This document shows, piece by piece, positions 1-7,749 of a stretch of 13,740 nt of DNA. The translations under genes were made by a program, and so were the position numbers. Position 1 is the first letter of the stretch, and each line of letters begins with the position of its first letter. The notes beneath the pieces are model-generated. The model saw only the letters and a list, made by a program, of their open reading frames with translations. It was not told the origin of the DNA and made no database searches. The stretch comes from Spirochaetota bacterium. GTDB lineage: Bacteria; Spirochaetota; UBA4802; UBA5368. The stretch is from contig JAGODA010000049.1 of the NCBI GenBank assembly GCA_017998475.1, positions 1 through 13,740 of the forward strand. Reading direction: 5' to 3'.

Positions 1-23
1 AAAAAAACAGCGTAATTTTACGC
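1..23 (-). terminator. Intrinsic terminator at the end of the folP-cdaA-cdaR-pdxJ operon
   Basis: On the minus strand GCGTAAAATTACGC (positions 23 to 10) forms a short hairpin with a 5-bp stem and 4-base loop. It is followed at once by TGTTTTTTT (positions 9 to 1). It lies about 45 bases after the pdxJ stop codon, the expected place for a Rho-independent terminator. The T run touches the window edge and may be longer. The stem is short, but the U tract is strong. Confidence 0.75.
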
Positions 24-66
24 AGGTTTCCGAGCAGGTACCCTCCCCGGCGGAACCGGCGGGCCC

Positions 67-801
67 CTAAGAGGGGCGAGCGGTCGTAATGGGATCGGCC
101 ATTTCGCGCACTGCCTTCGCGAGGCCCGTAAACACGGCGCGCGCGATTATCGAATGGCCGATGTTGAGCTCCTCGAGTCCCGGCGTGGCCAGTATCGGCG
201 GCAGGTTCCGGTAATTGAGGCCGTGACCGGCGTTCACCCGGATGCCGACGTCAAGAGCATGATGCGCCGCCCGGTATATCCGATCAAGCTCTTTTTGGAC
301 CTCGCCTTCATCGCGCGCGTTGCAGTATGTACCAGTATGGAACTCGACGAAATCGGCGCCGGTCTCCCTGCTCGCCTCCACCATCCGCCTGTCCGGCTCT
401 ATGAACAGGGACACCACCACGCCCAGGTCGTGAAACATGCGTACGACTTCCGCGATGCGGTCCCTGTTGGCGGCCACATCGAGCCCTCCCTCGGTGGTGA
501 GCTCCCGGCGCTTTTCCGGGACGAGAGTAATCTGGTGCGGAACTATACGGCGCGCCACCGAAATGATATCGTCGGAGAGCGCCATCTCCAGGTTGTATTT
601 GCCGCGCACCACGTCCCGCAATCCGGCGACGTCCATGTCCTGAATATGGCGCCGGTCCTCGCGCAGGTGCACGGTGATTCCGGCCGCGCCGTTGCCCTCG
701 CAGACAAGCGCCGCCTCGATCGGATCGGGCTCCATCCCTCCGCGCGCCTGTCTGAGCGTGGCGACATGGTCGATGTTTACACAGAGTATTGTTTCGGGCA
801 T
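67..801 (-). CDS. pdxJ: Pyridoxine 5'-phosphate synthase PdxJ
   Basis: This cytoplasmic enzyme condenses 1-deoxy-D-xylulose 5-phosphate with 3-amino-2-oxopropyl phosphate to give pyridoxine 5'-phosphate, the ring-closing step of DXP-dependent vitamin B6 synthesis. The 244-residue length is normal for the family. Recognisable blocks are VNIDHVATLRQARGG near the N-terminus, GITVHLREDRRHI near residue 42, LVPEKRRELTTEGGLDV near residue 93, a FIEPD block, VNAGHGLNY near residue 191 and ELNIGHSIIARAVFTGL near the C-terminus. The ATG at 801 follows GAGGA at 4 bases, and that ribosome binding site overlaps the cdaR stop codon, so the two are probably translationally coupled. It is the last gene of its operon. 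Its substrate DXP is made by Dxs, which is encoded in the same window. Confidence 0.97.
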   Translation of the reverse strand: MPETILCVNIDHVATLRQARGGMEPDPIEAALVCEGNGAAGITVHLREDRRHIQDMDVAGLRDVVRGKYNLEMALSDDIISVARRIVPHQITLVPEKRRELTTEGGLDVAANRDRIAEVVRMFHDLGVVVSLFIEPDRRMVEASRETGADFVEFHTGTYCNARDEGEVQKELDRIYRAAHHALDVGIRVNAGHGLNYRNLPPILATPGLEELNIGHSIIARAVFTGLAKAVREMADPITTARPS

Positions 802-808
802 TTCGTCC

Positions 809-1807
809 TCAGCGCGGCTCCGGGCCGGGCGTTTTTTTCCTGATTTTTACCGATATGACATCCGGCAGGACGTACATCACGCGAAAGTCGTCGTTACGGT
901 TTTTAAGCACGGCGGTGACCGGGCACAACCGGTCGATGACCGGATCGGAACCGGCATCGGGGAAATCCATCGCCGACAGCATGCCCGGATCGACCGCCAC
1001 GTCGACGGCGAGTCCCTCGGCGGTTTCATTCTCATGAAGCGGTTTCAGGTACAGCGCGACCGTCTCGACCGCGGGCCGGTACTCGTAGTGCTCGTCGGGA
1101 TTGCGAATGCGCACCTTTCCCTCCGCGCGCACCAGGCCGCGGACGTCCAGGATCTGGATGAAAACGGTGGATTTTAAGACGTCGGCGCTCAGGTCGGAGC
1201 CGTCCTCGAGATCCAGCTGCACCTCTTTCGTGAGGCTCCTCGACTGGCCGTCGACCTTGACCTCCTTGGTGTACACGGCCTCGATCTCGCGCACGCGCGG
1301 CTCGGCCCCGATTATCGTGGCGTAGGCGGGCACAGCCCTGTTCGCGCCCAGGATGAACCCCTCCTTCAGATCGCCGGCGGTCCTCACAACGATGGGAACC
1401 CTCTTGGACAGCTTCCGATGAATCGAGAGCAGTATCTTCTCGCGCGAGAGCTCCACCCTGAGCCCTTCCGGTATCTCGGTCCTTACAAGTTCCACCGGGT
1501 AGCGGATCTCGTCGCTGATGACCGCGTTCTCCAGGTCGACATAGGTCTTGATGTTCTTGGCGTTGATGAGCTTGACGTCCTCCTGCCTTCCGCTCAGGCG
1601 GACCGTGACAAACTGGTCGCGGCTGTTCTCCACCACCAGGGACGCCGGCAGGTTACGTATCTCCACCGGTACGCGCAGCTTTATCTCGCCCGTTCTGGTG
1701 CTTCCCACGTAGGCCCACAGTACGACGGCCGCCAGAAGGCACAGGAGCTTCTGCTTGAAGTCACGGCCGCTGGCGATGTTTTTCAGCTCGTCGACGAAGG
1801 TTATCAT
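809..1807 (-). CDS. cdaR: YbbR-domain protein CdaR, partner of the c-di-AMP cyclase
   Basis: The protein is membrane-anchored, with one hydrophobic segment at about residues 20-35 (KLLCLLAAVVLWAYVGS). About 295 residues follow and are predicted to lie outside the cytoplasmic membrane, as a series of YbbR-type beta-rich repeats. Repeat-like starts include IKLRVPVEIRNLP near residue 42, KRVPIVVRTAGDL near residue 134 and further copies in the C-terminal half. In Firmicutes, CdaR binds CdaA and modulates its cyclase activity. The gene overlaps the cdaA stop by ATGA, which supports coupled translation and the same partnership here. The 332-residue length is within the range for the family. The sequence of YbbR proteins is poorly conserved, so the name rests on the anchor, the repeats and the position beside cdaA. 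Confidence 0.9.
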   Translation of the reverse strand: MITFVDELKNIASGRDFKQKLLCLLAAVVLWAYVGSTRTGEIKLRVPVEIRNLPASLVVENSRDQFVTVRLSGRQEDVKLINAKNIKTYVDLENAVISDEIRYPVELVRTEIPEGLRVELSREKILLSIHRKLSKRVPIVVRTAGDLKEGFILGANRAVPAYATIIGAEPRVREIEAVYTKEVKVDGQSRSLTKEVQLDLEDGSDLSADVLKSTVFIQILDVRGLVRAEGKVRIRNPDEHYEYRPAVETVALYLKPLHENETAEGLAVDVAVDPGMLSAMDFPDAGSDPVIDRLCPVTAVLKNRNDDFRVMYVLPDVISVKIRKKTPGPEPR

Positions 1808-2613
1808 TTGATCGAGTACTTCTCCTCGTACGCGGTCTTCGGATTCATGAAATACAGAATCATGTTTTTCAGATCGTTAAGCTTGATGCGGGAGAACATC
1901 CTCCCGTTCACCATTATCGATATCCCGCCGGTCTCCTCGGAGGTCACGATGACCAGCGCGTCGGTCTCCTCGGCGATTCCCAGCGCGGCCCGGTGCCGGG
2001 CGCCGTGCTGTTTTTTGAGCTGCCGCGAGTCGCTGAGCGGCAGGTAGCAGGCGGCGGCCATGATGCGCGCCTCCTGTATGATGATGGCCCCGTCATGCAG
2101 CGCCGTATTGGGGAAGAATATGGTGCGGATAAGCTCCTCGGTGACGGCCGAGTTTATGACCACGCCCGACTCGATGTACGCCTTGAGCCCCGTGTTGCGT
2201 TCGATGACGATGAGCGAGCCGATGCGCTCCTCGGACATTGCCGCTATGGCGTTCACCATCTCGTCCAGCGGGAAGGTGTCGGTGGTGAACGCGTTGGAAA
2301 TCCAGTTGCGCTGGCCGAACTGGGTGAGCAGCCTGCGCAGCTCCGGCTGGAACAGGATTATGACCGTAATGACAATATACGAGGTCAGGTTGGTGATGAG
2401 CCAGTTGAGCGTATCCAGCCTGAGCACGTGCGAAAGCACCGCCACCACGAAGATGGCGACCAGGCCCTTGAGGAGCTGCATGGCCCTGGTGTTGGATATG
2501 AAGGTATATACCCAGTACAGCAGAAAGGCCACCAGGAGCACGTCCAGAACGATCCGGAAGTACTCCCAGAAGGTCGAAACCAGGTATACCACCCTTTCAA
2601 GTACGGCTTCCAT
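1804..2613 (-). CDS. cdaA: Diadenylate cyclase CdaA (c-di-AMP synthase)
   Basis: The enzyme makes cyclic di-AMP from two ATP at the inner membrane. The N-terminus has three hydrophobic segments at about residues 18-40, 46-62 and 72-90. The cytoplasmic DAC domain follows from about residue 105. The catalytic motifs are present: DGA in NTALHDGAIII (residues 174-176) and RHR in GARHRAALG (206-208), with GLKAYIESGV and TSEETGGIS around them. The 269-residue length and layout match the CdaA (YbbP/DacA) class, not DisA or CdaS. The start lies 17 bases inside folP and the stop overlaps cdaR. In Firmicutes the usual neighbour is glmM, which is not seen in this window. Confidence 0.97.
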   Translation of the reverse strand: MEAVLERVVYLVSTFWEYFRIVLDVLLVAFLLYWVYTFISNTRAMQLLKGLVAIFVVAVLSHVLRLDTLNWLITNLTSYIVITVIILFQPELRRLLTQFGQRNWISNAFTTDTFPLDEMVNAIAAMSEERIGSLIVIERNTGLKAYIESGVVINSAVTEELIRTIFFPNTALHDGAIIIQEARIMAAACYLPLSDSRQLKKQHGARHRAALGIAEETDALVIVTSEETGGISIMVNGRMFSRIKLNDLKNMILYFMNPKTAYEEKYSIK

Positions 2614-3424
2614 CCGGCACCCTTAAAAGCATTGTAACCGCCTCCATGGCGAGGCGGTGTTCGCGAACGTCGTGCACCCGTATGATGTCCGCGCCGCCGA
2701 ACGCTGCGATGGCGTTCAGCGCGATCGTCGCCGGCAGGCGGTCGCTCTCGACGGTGTACAGCTTACCGATGAGCGATTTCCTCGACAGCCCTATTAAAAC
2801 CGGGAAACCCGATCGCGCAAAGCGCTCCAGATTGCGCAGTATCGTATAGTTGTGTTCCAGCGTCTTTCCGAACCCGATTCCCGGGTCGATGATAATCCTT
2901 TCCCTGGCCACGCCGGAGCGTATGGCGAAGTCGGCCCGCTCCTCGAGGAAGGCGGCCACCTCGGCCACCACGTCTCCGTAGACCGGATTGTCCTGCATGG
3001 TCCGCGGCGTGCCCTTCATATGCATGAGCACCACGGTCGAGCCCGAGCGCGCCGCCAGGGGCGCCATCTCCGGGTCGAGCCCGAGTGCGCCGATATCGTT
3101 GATGATGGTGGCCCCCGCCTTCAGCGCCTCGGCTGCCACCGCGGCCCGACAGGTATCGACCGATACCGGAACGCCCAGCTCCCGCGCCGCGTACTCTATG
3201 ACCGGGCAGACCCGGTCGATCTCCTCCCGGACCGATATCCCCGTCGCGCCGGGACGGCTGGACTCGCCGCCCACGTCGAGGATGTCCGCGCCGTCTTCCA
3301 CGAGTTTTCGGGCGTGCTCCCTCGCGCGTTCCGCGTCGAAGTAGCGCCCGCCGTCGTAGAACGAGTCGGGCGTCACGTTCACGATCCCCATTACGCGGGG
3401 ACGCCTTTCGCCTTCATTGCCCAT
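2597..3424 (-). CDS. folP: Dihydropteroate synthase FolP
   Basis: The enzyme joins 6-hydroxymethyl-7,8-dihydropterin diphosphate to p-aminobenzoate in folate synthesis and is the target of sulfonamides. The TIM-barrel loops are all present: GIVNVTPDSF (residues 13-22), GGESSRPG (52-59), DTCRAAVA near 90, INDIGAL near 108, MHMKGTPRTMQ near 134, DPGIGFGKT (180-188), GLSRKSLIG (212-220) and IRVHD (248-252). The 275-residue length is normal. The start ATG lies 3 bases after the PorV-like gene. An internal ATG at residue 12 would remove only a short leader, so the first start is kept. The gene ends inside the start of cdaA. Confidence 0.97.
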   Translation of the reverse strand: MGNEGERRPRVMGIVNVTPDSFYDGGRYFDAERAREHARKLVEDGADILDVGGESSRPGATGISVREEIDRVCPVIEYAARELGVPVSVDTCRAAVAAEALKAGATIINDIGALGLDPEMAPLAARSGSTVVLMHMKGTPRTMQDNPVYGDVVAEVAAFLEERADFAIRSGVARERIIIDPGIGFGKTLEHNYTILRNLERFARSGFPVLIGLSRKSLIGKLYTVESDRLPATIALNAIAAFGGADIIRVHDVREHRLAMEAVTMLLRVPDGSRT

Positions 3425-3427
3425 GGT

Positions 3428-4462
3428 TCAGAGCACCAGGCTGAGAGACACGGTGTTGTTGTACCCGTAGTCTATATTGTCGACGCTGAACGCGTATCCT
3501 ATATTCATTCCAAGCAACTGGATCGAGAGGCCCGCGGCGAAATTCGCCTCGTTGAGCCCCATGTGCAGGGAGAGCGCGCCGGAGACGTTGTACTGGATGC
3601 CTCCGTTGAGCTCGTACTTCTCCTGCTCTATCTTTTTAACGCCGCTTACGGCCAGCAAAAAATCGCGGTTGCGGTTGGAGAGCGCGGCCGAAACCTTCAG
3701 CGACGGGTACCCGAAGTCGTATCGCCGCCGCATTTCGTCACGGCTTTCGTCCCCCTGCATGGTCTGCCCTATGTCCTGGATGACGAAGGCCAGGCGCAGG
3801 AACGGCAGAACGTCCACGTTCGCCCCGAAATCGGCCGCCGCCCCGTAGTACGTGGATTCGGCGATACGCTCCTGCATCCCCTTCAGCGACACGCCCATCG
3901 AGGCAAGCCCCGTGGTGAAGCCGTATGAAACGAAGCCGGTCGAGGCGACGTAATCGAGTTTTCCGGTATAATTACCAAATTCATCGCGTCCCTCGATCCC
4001 CCGCGACTGGATGAGATAGAGGCCGCAGCCCATCACCCCTTTTCCGAGCCCGAAGGCGATTCCGGCGAAGCCCGCCTCGCGCTCCACGTCGAGCATGGAG
4101 GCGGACACCCCGGCCTGCACGAACGGCCTGGTGTTGCCCTCGTCCGAAAAACGGATGAGGTCCTGCTCGGAAATACCCTTTATGTCACCCTTGCGCGCCT
4201 TCTCGCGGATCTCGTCGGGCGAGAGCGTCTGCTGGTCGCGCAGGTCCACAAGGCCGGCCGGGTTCCAGTAGATGGCGTACACGTCGTCCGCTATCGCCTC
4301 GGCCGCCTTACCCATGGCGATGTAGCGCGCACCTGCCCAGCCGCTCCGCGTGAATGTCGCCCGCGAGCCCGCGTCCTGGGCCGCAAGGTGAGAGACCGAA
4401 AGAACGCAGAATGTTACACAGAGCGCGACGATCCGCGGGTATTTCCCTGAAAATGCCTTCAC
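3428..4462 (-). CDS. PorV/UPF0164-family outer-membrane beta-barrel protein
   Basis: The 344-residue protein has a signal peptide (hydrophobic stretch ending near LAAQ, about residue 29). The N-terminal block GWAGARYIAMGKAAEAIADDVYAIYWNPAGL is the hallmark of the PorV/UPF0164 family. The rest alternates short amphipathic strands (for example AGVSASMLDV, GIAFGLGKGVMGCGLYLIQS, GLASMGVSLKGM) and ends in a beta strand (NTVSLSLVL), as expected for a FadL-like barrel. In Bacteroidetes PorV shuttles type IX secretion substrates. In spirochaetes the role of the family is not settled. The start is GTG, sharing one base with the upstream stop (TAGTG), with GGTGG about 10 bases upstream. Co-expression with the Ig-like protein just upstream is very likely. 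Transport or sorting activity is inferred only. Confidence 0.85.
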   Translation of the reverse strand: MKAFSGKYPRIVALCVTFCVLSVSHLAAQDAGSRATFTRSGWAGARYIAMGKAAEAIADDVYAIYWNPAGLVDLRDQQTLSPDEIREKARKGDIKGISEQDLIRFSDEGNTRPFVQAGVSASMLDVEREAGFAGIAFGLGKGVMGCGLYLIQSRGIEGRDEFGNYTGKLDYVASTGFVSYGFTTGLASMGVSLKGMQERIAESTYYGAAADFGANVDVLPFLRLAFVIQDIGQTMQGDESRDEMRRRYDFGYPSLKVSAALSNRNRDFLLAVSGVKKIEQEKYELNGGIQYNVSGALSLHMGLNEANFAAGLSIQLLGMNIGYAFSVDNIDYGYNNTVSLSLVL

Positions 4463-4821
4463 TATTTGTAATCCACCAGGATGCGGATGAGTTTCTTGCC
4501 GTAGCCGCCGGAGTCGTCTTCGGAAATGATTTTGATTATATACAATCCGGGTTTCACGACTTTTCCGCTATTATTCCGTCCGCCCCATTCGATCGAATTA
4601 TTTGCATAAGTTCGATCAAAGACCAAATCTCCATTGATATCAAAAATCTGTATTCTGTTCTGAATAATGGAAGGCAATCCATCGATTGTAAGTGTCCCGC
4701 GTGCGGGGTTGTATGGCACCGGATAAGCCCTCACAGCGCTCATATCGAGCGCAAAGGCGCCCGAGCACACGATACATCCCGCGCACATCATCATAATCAG
4801 GGTTTTGATCGTGTTTTTCAT
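4462..4821 (-). CDS. Small secreted protein with a single FlgD/T9SS-like Ig domain
   Basis: Starting at the ATG at 4821, the protein is 119 residues: a signal peptide (MKNTIKTLIMMMCAGCIVCSG, probable cleavage after AFA) followed by one FlgD-Ig-type beta domain. The domain shows YPVPYNPARGTLTI, then IQIFDINGDLVF, IEWGGRNNSGKVVKPGLYIIKI and a KKLIRILVDYK end. This pattern (YPxPxNP, DxxGxxV, WxGRNxxGxxVxxGxYxxxI) normally forms the C-terminal sorting or anchoring domain of much larger secreted proteins, so a stand-alone copy is odd. An in-frame GTG at 4836 would add five residues but spoil the positive n-region, and it has no visible ribosome binding site. The gene is AT-richer than its neighbours. 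The partner is probably the PorV-like protein that follows with a one-base overlap. The function is unknown. Confidence 0.8.
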   Translation of the reverse strand: MKNTIKTLIMMMCAGCIVCSGAFALDMSAVRAYPVPYNPARGTLTIDGLPSIIQNRIQIFDINGDLVFDRTYANNSIEWGGRNNSGKVVKPGLYIIKIISEDDSGGYGKKLIRILVDYK

Positions 4822-4841
4822 GCGGGACCCGGCCACTTGAA

Positions 4842-4891
4842 TCTGTTTCGCGCCCAGAAAACTGAGGGACTGCGTACCTAAGCGAAACAGA
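4842..4891 (-). promoter_or_regulatory. Nested inverted repeat upstream of the Ig-like gene
   Basis: TCTGTTTCGC and GCGAAACAGA form a perfect 10-bp inverted repeat with a 30-base spacer. Inside the spacer, on the minus strand, CTCAG-TTTT-CTGGG can form a second stem with one G-U pair, giving a nested stem-loop that ends 20 bases before the ATG at 4821. No U tract follows, so it is not a standard terminator. It may be an operator for a dimeric regulator or a leader structure controlling translation. A TTGACC at 4909-4904 could be a -35 box, but no good -10 follows. Confidence 0.45.
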
Positions 4892-4946
4892 CGAAAAGTG
4901 TCAGGTCAAGAAATTATTTTCCTGTACGGCGTCGAGGGGAAAAAAT

Positions 4947-5771
4947 TTAACCGTTTTTGACGTCACCGAGCGCACGATGCGCCTCTACGACCACGCGCTC
5001 TATGGTTCGGGCACAATCGGCCGCCCCGGGCGGGGAGCCGTATCCGATATCGGCGTGCAGAAAGAACTCGATATTGCCGGCGGGCCCCTTGATGGGAGAG
5101 TGGCAGAGGCCGCGATAGCCGATTCCATGCGCGGTGAGGTCGGGAATGACGCGCGTGAGGATCTCGATGTGCTTCGACGCGTCGCGCACCACCCCCTTTT
5201 TGTGTTCCCCCCGGCCCGCCTCGAACTGCGGCTTTATTAGGAGCACCCCCTCGGCCGGCGCGAACGCCCCAGCGATGGCGTCCGCGGTCTTGGAGAGCGA
5301 AATGAACGAAAGGTCGGCGGTCACCAGGTCGACCGCGCGCTCGAACCGGTCCCGCGTGAGGTTCCGCACGTTCGTCCGGTCCATCACCACGACCCGCTCG
5401 TCCGCGCGAAGGCCGTAATCGAGCTGGCCGTAGCCCACGTCGACGGCGTACACCAGCGCCGCCCCCCGCCGGAGCAGGCAGTCGGTGAATCCCCCGGTGG
5501 AGGCTCCCAGGTCGGCGACCGTCCTGCCGCTCACGTCGATACCGAACGCGTCGAGCGCGCCCGCGAGCTTCTCTCCGCCGCGGCTCGCGTAGACGGAGCC
5601 GGGTCGCTCCACGCTGACGGCCTCCGAGCCCCGTATGAGACGCGAGGGAACGCGGACGGTCTCCCCGTCCACCCGCACCCAGCCCGCCACGATCTCCCGC
5701 TTCGCCTTTTCGCGCGAGGGCGAGAGGCCGTTTTCAGCCAGATACGCGTCTAACCGTATGCCTTTTTTCAT
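4947..5771 (-). CDS. tlyA: TlyA-family rRNA 2'-O-methyltransferase
   Basis: TlyA proteins methylate ribose 2'-OH groups on rRNA (in mycobacteria, C1409 of 16S and C1920 of 23S rRNA). They are also annotated as hemolysins, but that older label is doubtful. An N-terminal S4 RNA-binding domain covers about residues 1-60 (RLDAYLAENGLSPSREKAKREIVAGWVRVDG). An FtsJ/RrmJ-type methyltransferase follows, with the SAM-binding loop VADLGASTGGFTDCLL near residue 86. The catalytic K-D-K-E set is likely K68 (RGGEKL), D153 (TADLSFISL), K180 (LIKPQFE) and a following acidic residue. The 274-residue length is typical. The ATG at 5771 lies 38 bases inside the end of dxs and has no strong ribosome binding site, suggesting translation coupled to dxs. 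Confidence 0.95.
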   Translation of the reverse strand: MKKGIRLDAYLAENGLSPSREKAKREIVAGWVRVDGETVRVPSRLIRGSEAVSVERPGSVYASRGGEKLAGALDAFGIDVSGRTVADLGASTGGFTDCLLRRGAALVYAVDVGYGQLDYGLRADERVVVMDRTNVRNLTRDRFERAVDLVTADLSFISLSKTADAIAGAFAPAEGVLLIKPQFEAGRGEHKKGVVRDASKHIEILTRVIPDLTAHGIGYRGLCHSPIKGPAGNIEFFLHADIGYGSPPGAADCARTIERVVVEAHRALGDVKNG

Positions 5772-7635
5772 GGATGCTTTGTACTTTAAGGGACCGGAGT
5801 ATTCTCCGGGCGATCGACCGGGCGTCGAGGCCGTGCAGATGGAAAAGTTCCCGCATGGAGCCCTGTTCTATGAAGCGGTCGGGAAAACCCGCCGCGAAGA
5901 GCATGCGCGGTCGGAGCTCGCGGTTGATGCACGAGAGTATGTGCTCGCCGATACCGCCCGAAGCGTAGCCGTTCTCAAGGGTAACGAAAAAGCGCGTTTC
6001 CGAAACGGCCTTCTCGATCCTCCTGATGTCCAGGGGCTTGAGGGAGAGAAGATTGAGCACCGTTGCTGAAAAACCGCCTTCTTTTACAAGAGCGGCCGTT
6101 TCCAGCGCCACGGACACCATATCTCCGGCGGCTATAAGTGCGACATCCCTTCCCGTGGAGAGCCGCTTCGACCTTCCGGGCTCGAAAGGGTCGTGCTCCG
6201 TGAAGTCGATCCGGCCCGACCGGTCGCTCCCCCGCGGGAAGCGAATCGCGACGGGGCCGGTTCCGTGTTCGGCGGCGAAGTACAGCATGTCCCTTAGCTC
6301 CCTGCCGTTCGACGGGGCCAGGTAGATGAAGTTCGGGATGTTCCTGATAATGCCGATGTCAGACAGCCCGTGGTGGGTCTCACCGTCCTCGCCGACGATG
6401 CCCGCCCTGTCCACCAGGAGCCTCACGGGCTGCGCCGCGATGGCGACGTCGTGGATCACCTGGTCCACGGCGCGCTGAAGGAATGTGGAATAGATCGAAA
6501 CGAAGGGCTTGAACCCCTTGGCGGCAAGCGCCGAGGCGAAGGTCACCGCGTGCTGCTCGGCGATACCCACGTCGAAAAAGCGCCCGGGGGCCTGTTTTTC
6601 GAACTCGTAGAGCCCGGTGCCCATCTTCATGGCCGCGGTCACGGCGACCACCCTGCGGTCGCGCTTCGCTATCTCGGCCAGGGTCTTTCCGACAATCTCC
6701 GAGTAGGCGATGGAGTCCCGCCGGGCCGTTTTGCCGGTGCCTCGGTCGAACGGGCCGACGCCGTGAAACGTGGCGGGGTCCTTTTCGGCCGGGGCGTAGC
6801 CTTTGCCCTTGCGGGTGATGACGTGGACTATTTTTGGACCGTTGTTGATATCCTTCACGCCCCTGAGCACCTCGATGAGCAGGGGCAGGTTGTGGCCGTC
6901 GACCGGGCCGAAGTAGCGTATTCCCAGCTCCTCGAAGAAGCTGCCCGGCACGAAGAAACCCTTTACGCGGGCCTCCTGTTTATAGATGAAATCGTAGAGC
7001 TTTCGGCCGTAGCGCGGGATCTTCCGGATGATGGCGTACGAACGTCTGCGCAGTCGGTTGTAGAGCGGTGCCGTGATCATTCGGATCAGGTACTCGGAGA
7101 GCGCGCCCACGTTTTTGGAAATGGAGTGCTCGTTGTCGTTGAGGATGATGATGATGTCTTTTTTAAGGTGGCCGATCTGGTTGAGCGCCTCGAAGGCCAT
7201 GCCGCCGGTCATCGAGCCGTCGCCGATGACGGGGATGATCTTGTATTTCTCGTGCCTGAGGTCCCTTCCGACGGCCTCGCCCAGCGCGAGCGAAAGGCTC
7301 GTGCTGCTGTGCCCGGTGTTGTAAGTGTCGAAGGGCGATTCGGATATCTTCGGAAAACCGCTGAGCCCCCCGAGCTTCCTGAGGCTCGCGAATTCCGCCC
7401 CGCGGCCGGTGATAATCTTGTGGGCGTAGCTCTGATGCCCCACGTCCCAGATGATGCGGTCGGTGGGCGTGTTGAACACGTGGTGGAGGGCCAGCGTCAG
7501 CTCGACCACTCCGAGAGAGGAGGCCAGGTGCCCGCCGTTTTTCGACACCACGTCGATGATCGTTTCGCGGATTTCGCCGGCGAGCGCGCCCAGCTTCGCG
7601 GCGTCGAGTTTTCGAATTTCGGACAAGCGTATCAT
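5734..7635 (-). CDS. dxs: 1-deoxy-D-xylulose-5-phosphate synthase Dxs
   Basis: The thiamine-diphosphate enzyme condenses pyruvate and glyceraldehyde 3-phosphate to DXP. This is the first step of the MEP isoprenoid pathway, and DXP is also a precursor for PdxJ and for thiamine. The 633 residues are full length. Visible motifs are NGGHLASSLGVVELTLALHHVF (residues 33-54), DVGHQSYAHKIITGR (64-78), the ThDP motif GDGSMTGGMAFEALNQ ending in NDNEHSIS (138-173), GPVDGHN near 243, catalytic E360 in GIAEQHAV, and the transketolase C-terminal domain. The ATG at 7635 is preceded by a 114-base gap after ymdB. That gap holds a perfect TTGACA on the minus strand (7714-7709) but no good -10, so an internal promoter is possible but unproven. 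Confidence 0.98.
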   Translation of the reverse strand: MIRLSEIRKLDAAKLGALAGEIRETIIDVVSKNGGHLASSLGVVELTLALHHVFNTPTDRIIWDVGHQSYAHKIITGRGAEFASLRKLGGLSGFPKISESPFDTYNTGHSSTSLSLALGEAVGRDLRHEKYKIIPVIGDGSMTGGMAFEALNQIGHLKKDIIIILNDNEHSISKNVGALSEYLIRMITAPLYNRLRRRSYAIIRKIPRYGRKLYDFIYKQEARVKGFFVPGSFFEELGIRYFGPVDGHNLPLLIEVLRGVKDINNGPKIVHVITRKGKGYAPAEKDPATFHGVGPFDRGTGKTARRDSIAYSEIVGKTLAEIAKRDRRVVAVTAAMKMGTGLYEFEKQAPGRFFDVGIAEQHAVTFASALAAKGFKPFVSIYSTFLQRAVDQVIHDVAIAAQPVRLLVDRAGIVGEDGETHHGLSDIGIIRNIPNFIYLAPSNGRELRDMLYFAAEHGTGPVAIRFPRGSDRSGRIDFTEHDPFEPGRSKRLSTGRDVALIAAGDMVSVALETAALVKEGGFSATVLNLLSLKPLDIRRIEKAVSETRFFVTLENGYASGGIGEHILSCINRELRPRMLFAAGFPDRFIEQGSMRELFHLHGLDARSIARRILRSLKVQSIHEKRHTVRRVSG

Positions 7636-7749
7636 AATACCGTTCAGTCCACCCTCAGGCCCGCGGCCCGTCGGGCACTCCCGTGGAATTCCTCCGCGAC
7701 CGCCGCACTGTCAATCCCGCGGTTATGTCGTCTATGCAAATAATCCGAG

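Noticed and set aside
47..62. Direct repeat CCGGCGG-AA-CCGGCGG after pdxJ
   Set aside because: It is short and GC-rich, with no further copies, and is probably chance.
7686..7714. TTGACA before dxs as a promoter
   Set aside because: The -35 is perfect on the minus strand, but no sequence at 16-18 bases resembles a -10 box.
6370..7743. Long open frame of 457 codons on the plus strand
   Set aside because: It is antisense to dxs, has no recognisable motif and no ribosome binding site, so it is treated as a shadow.
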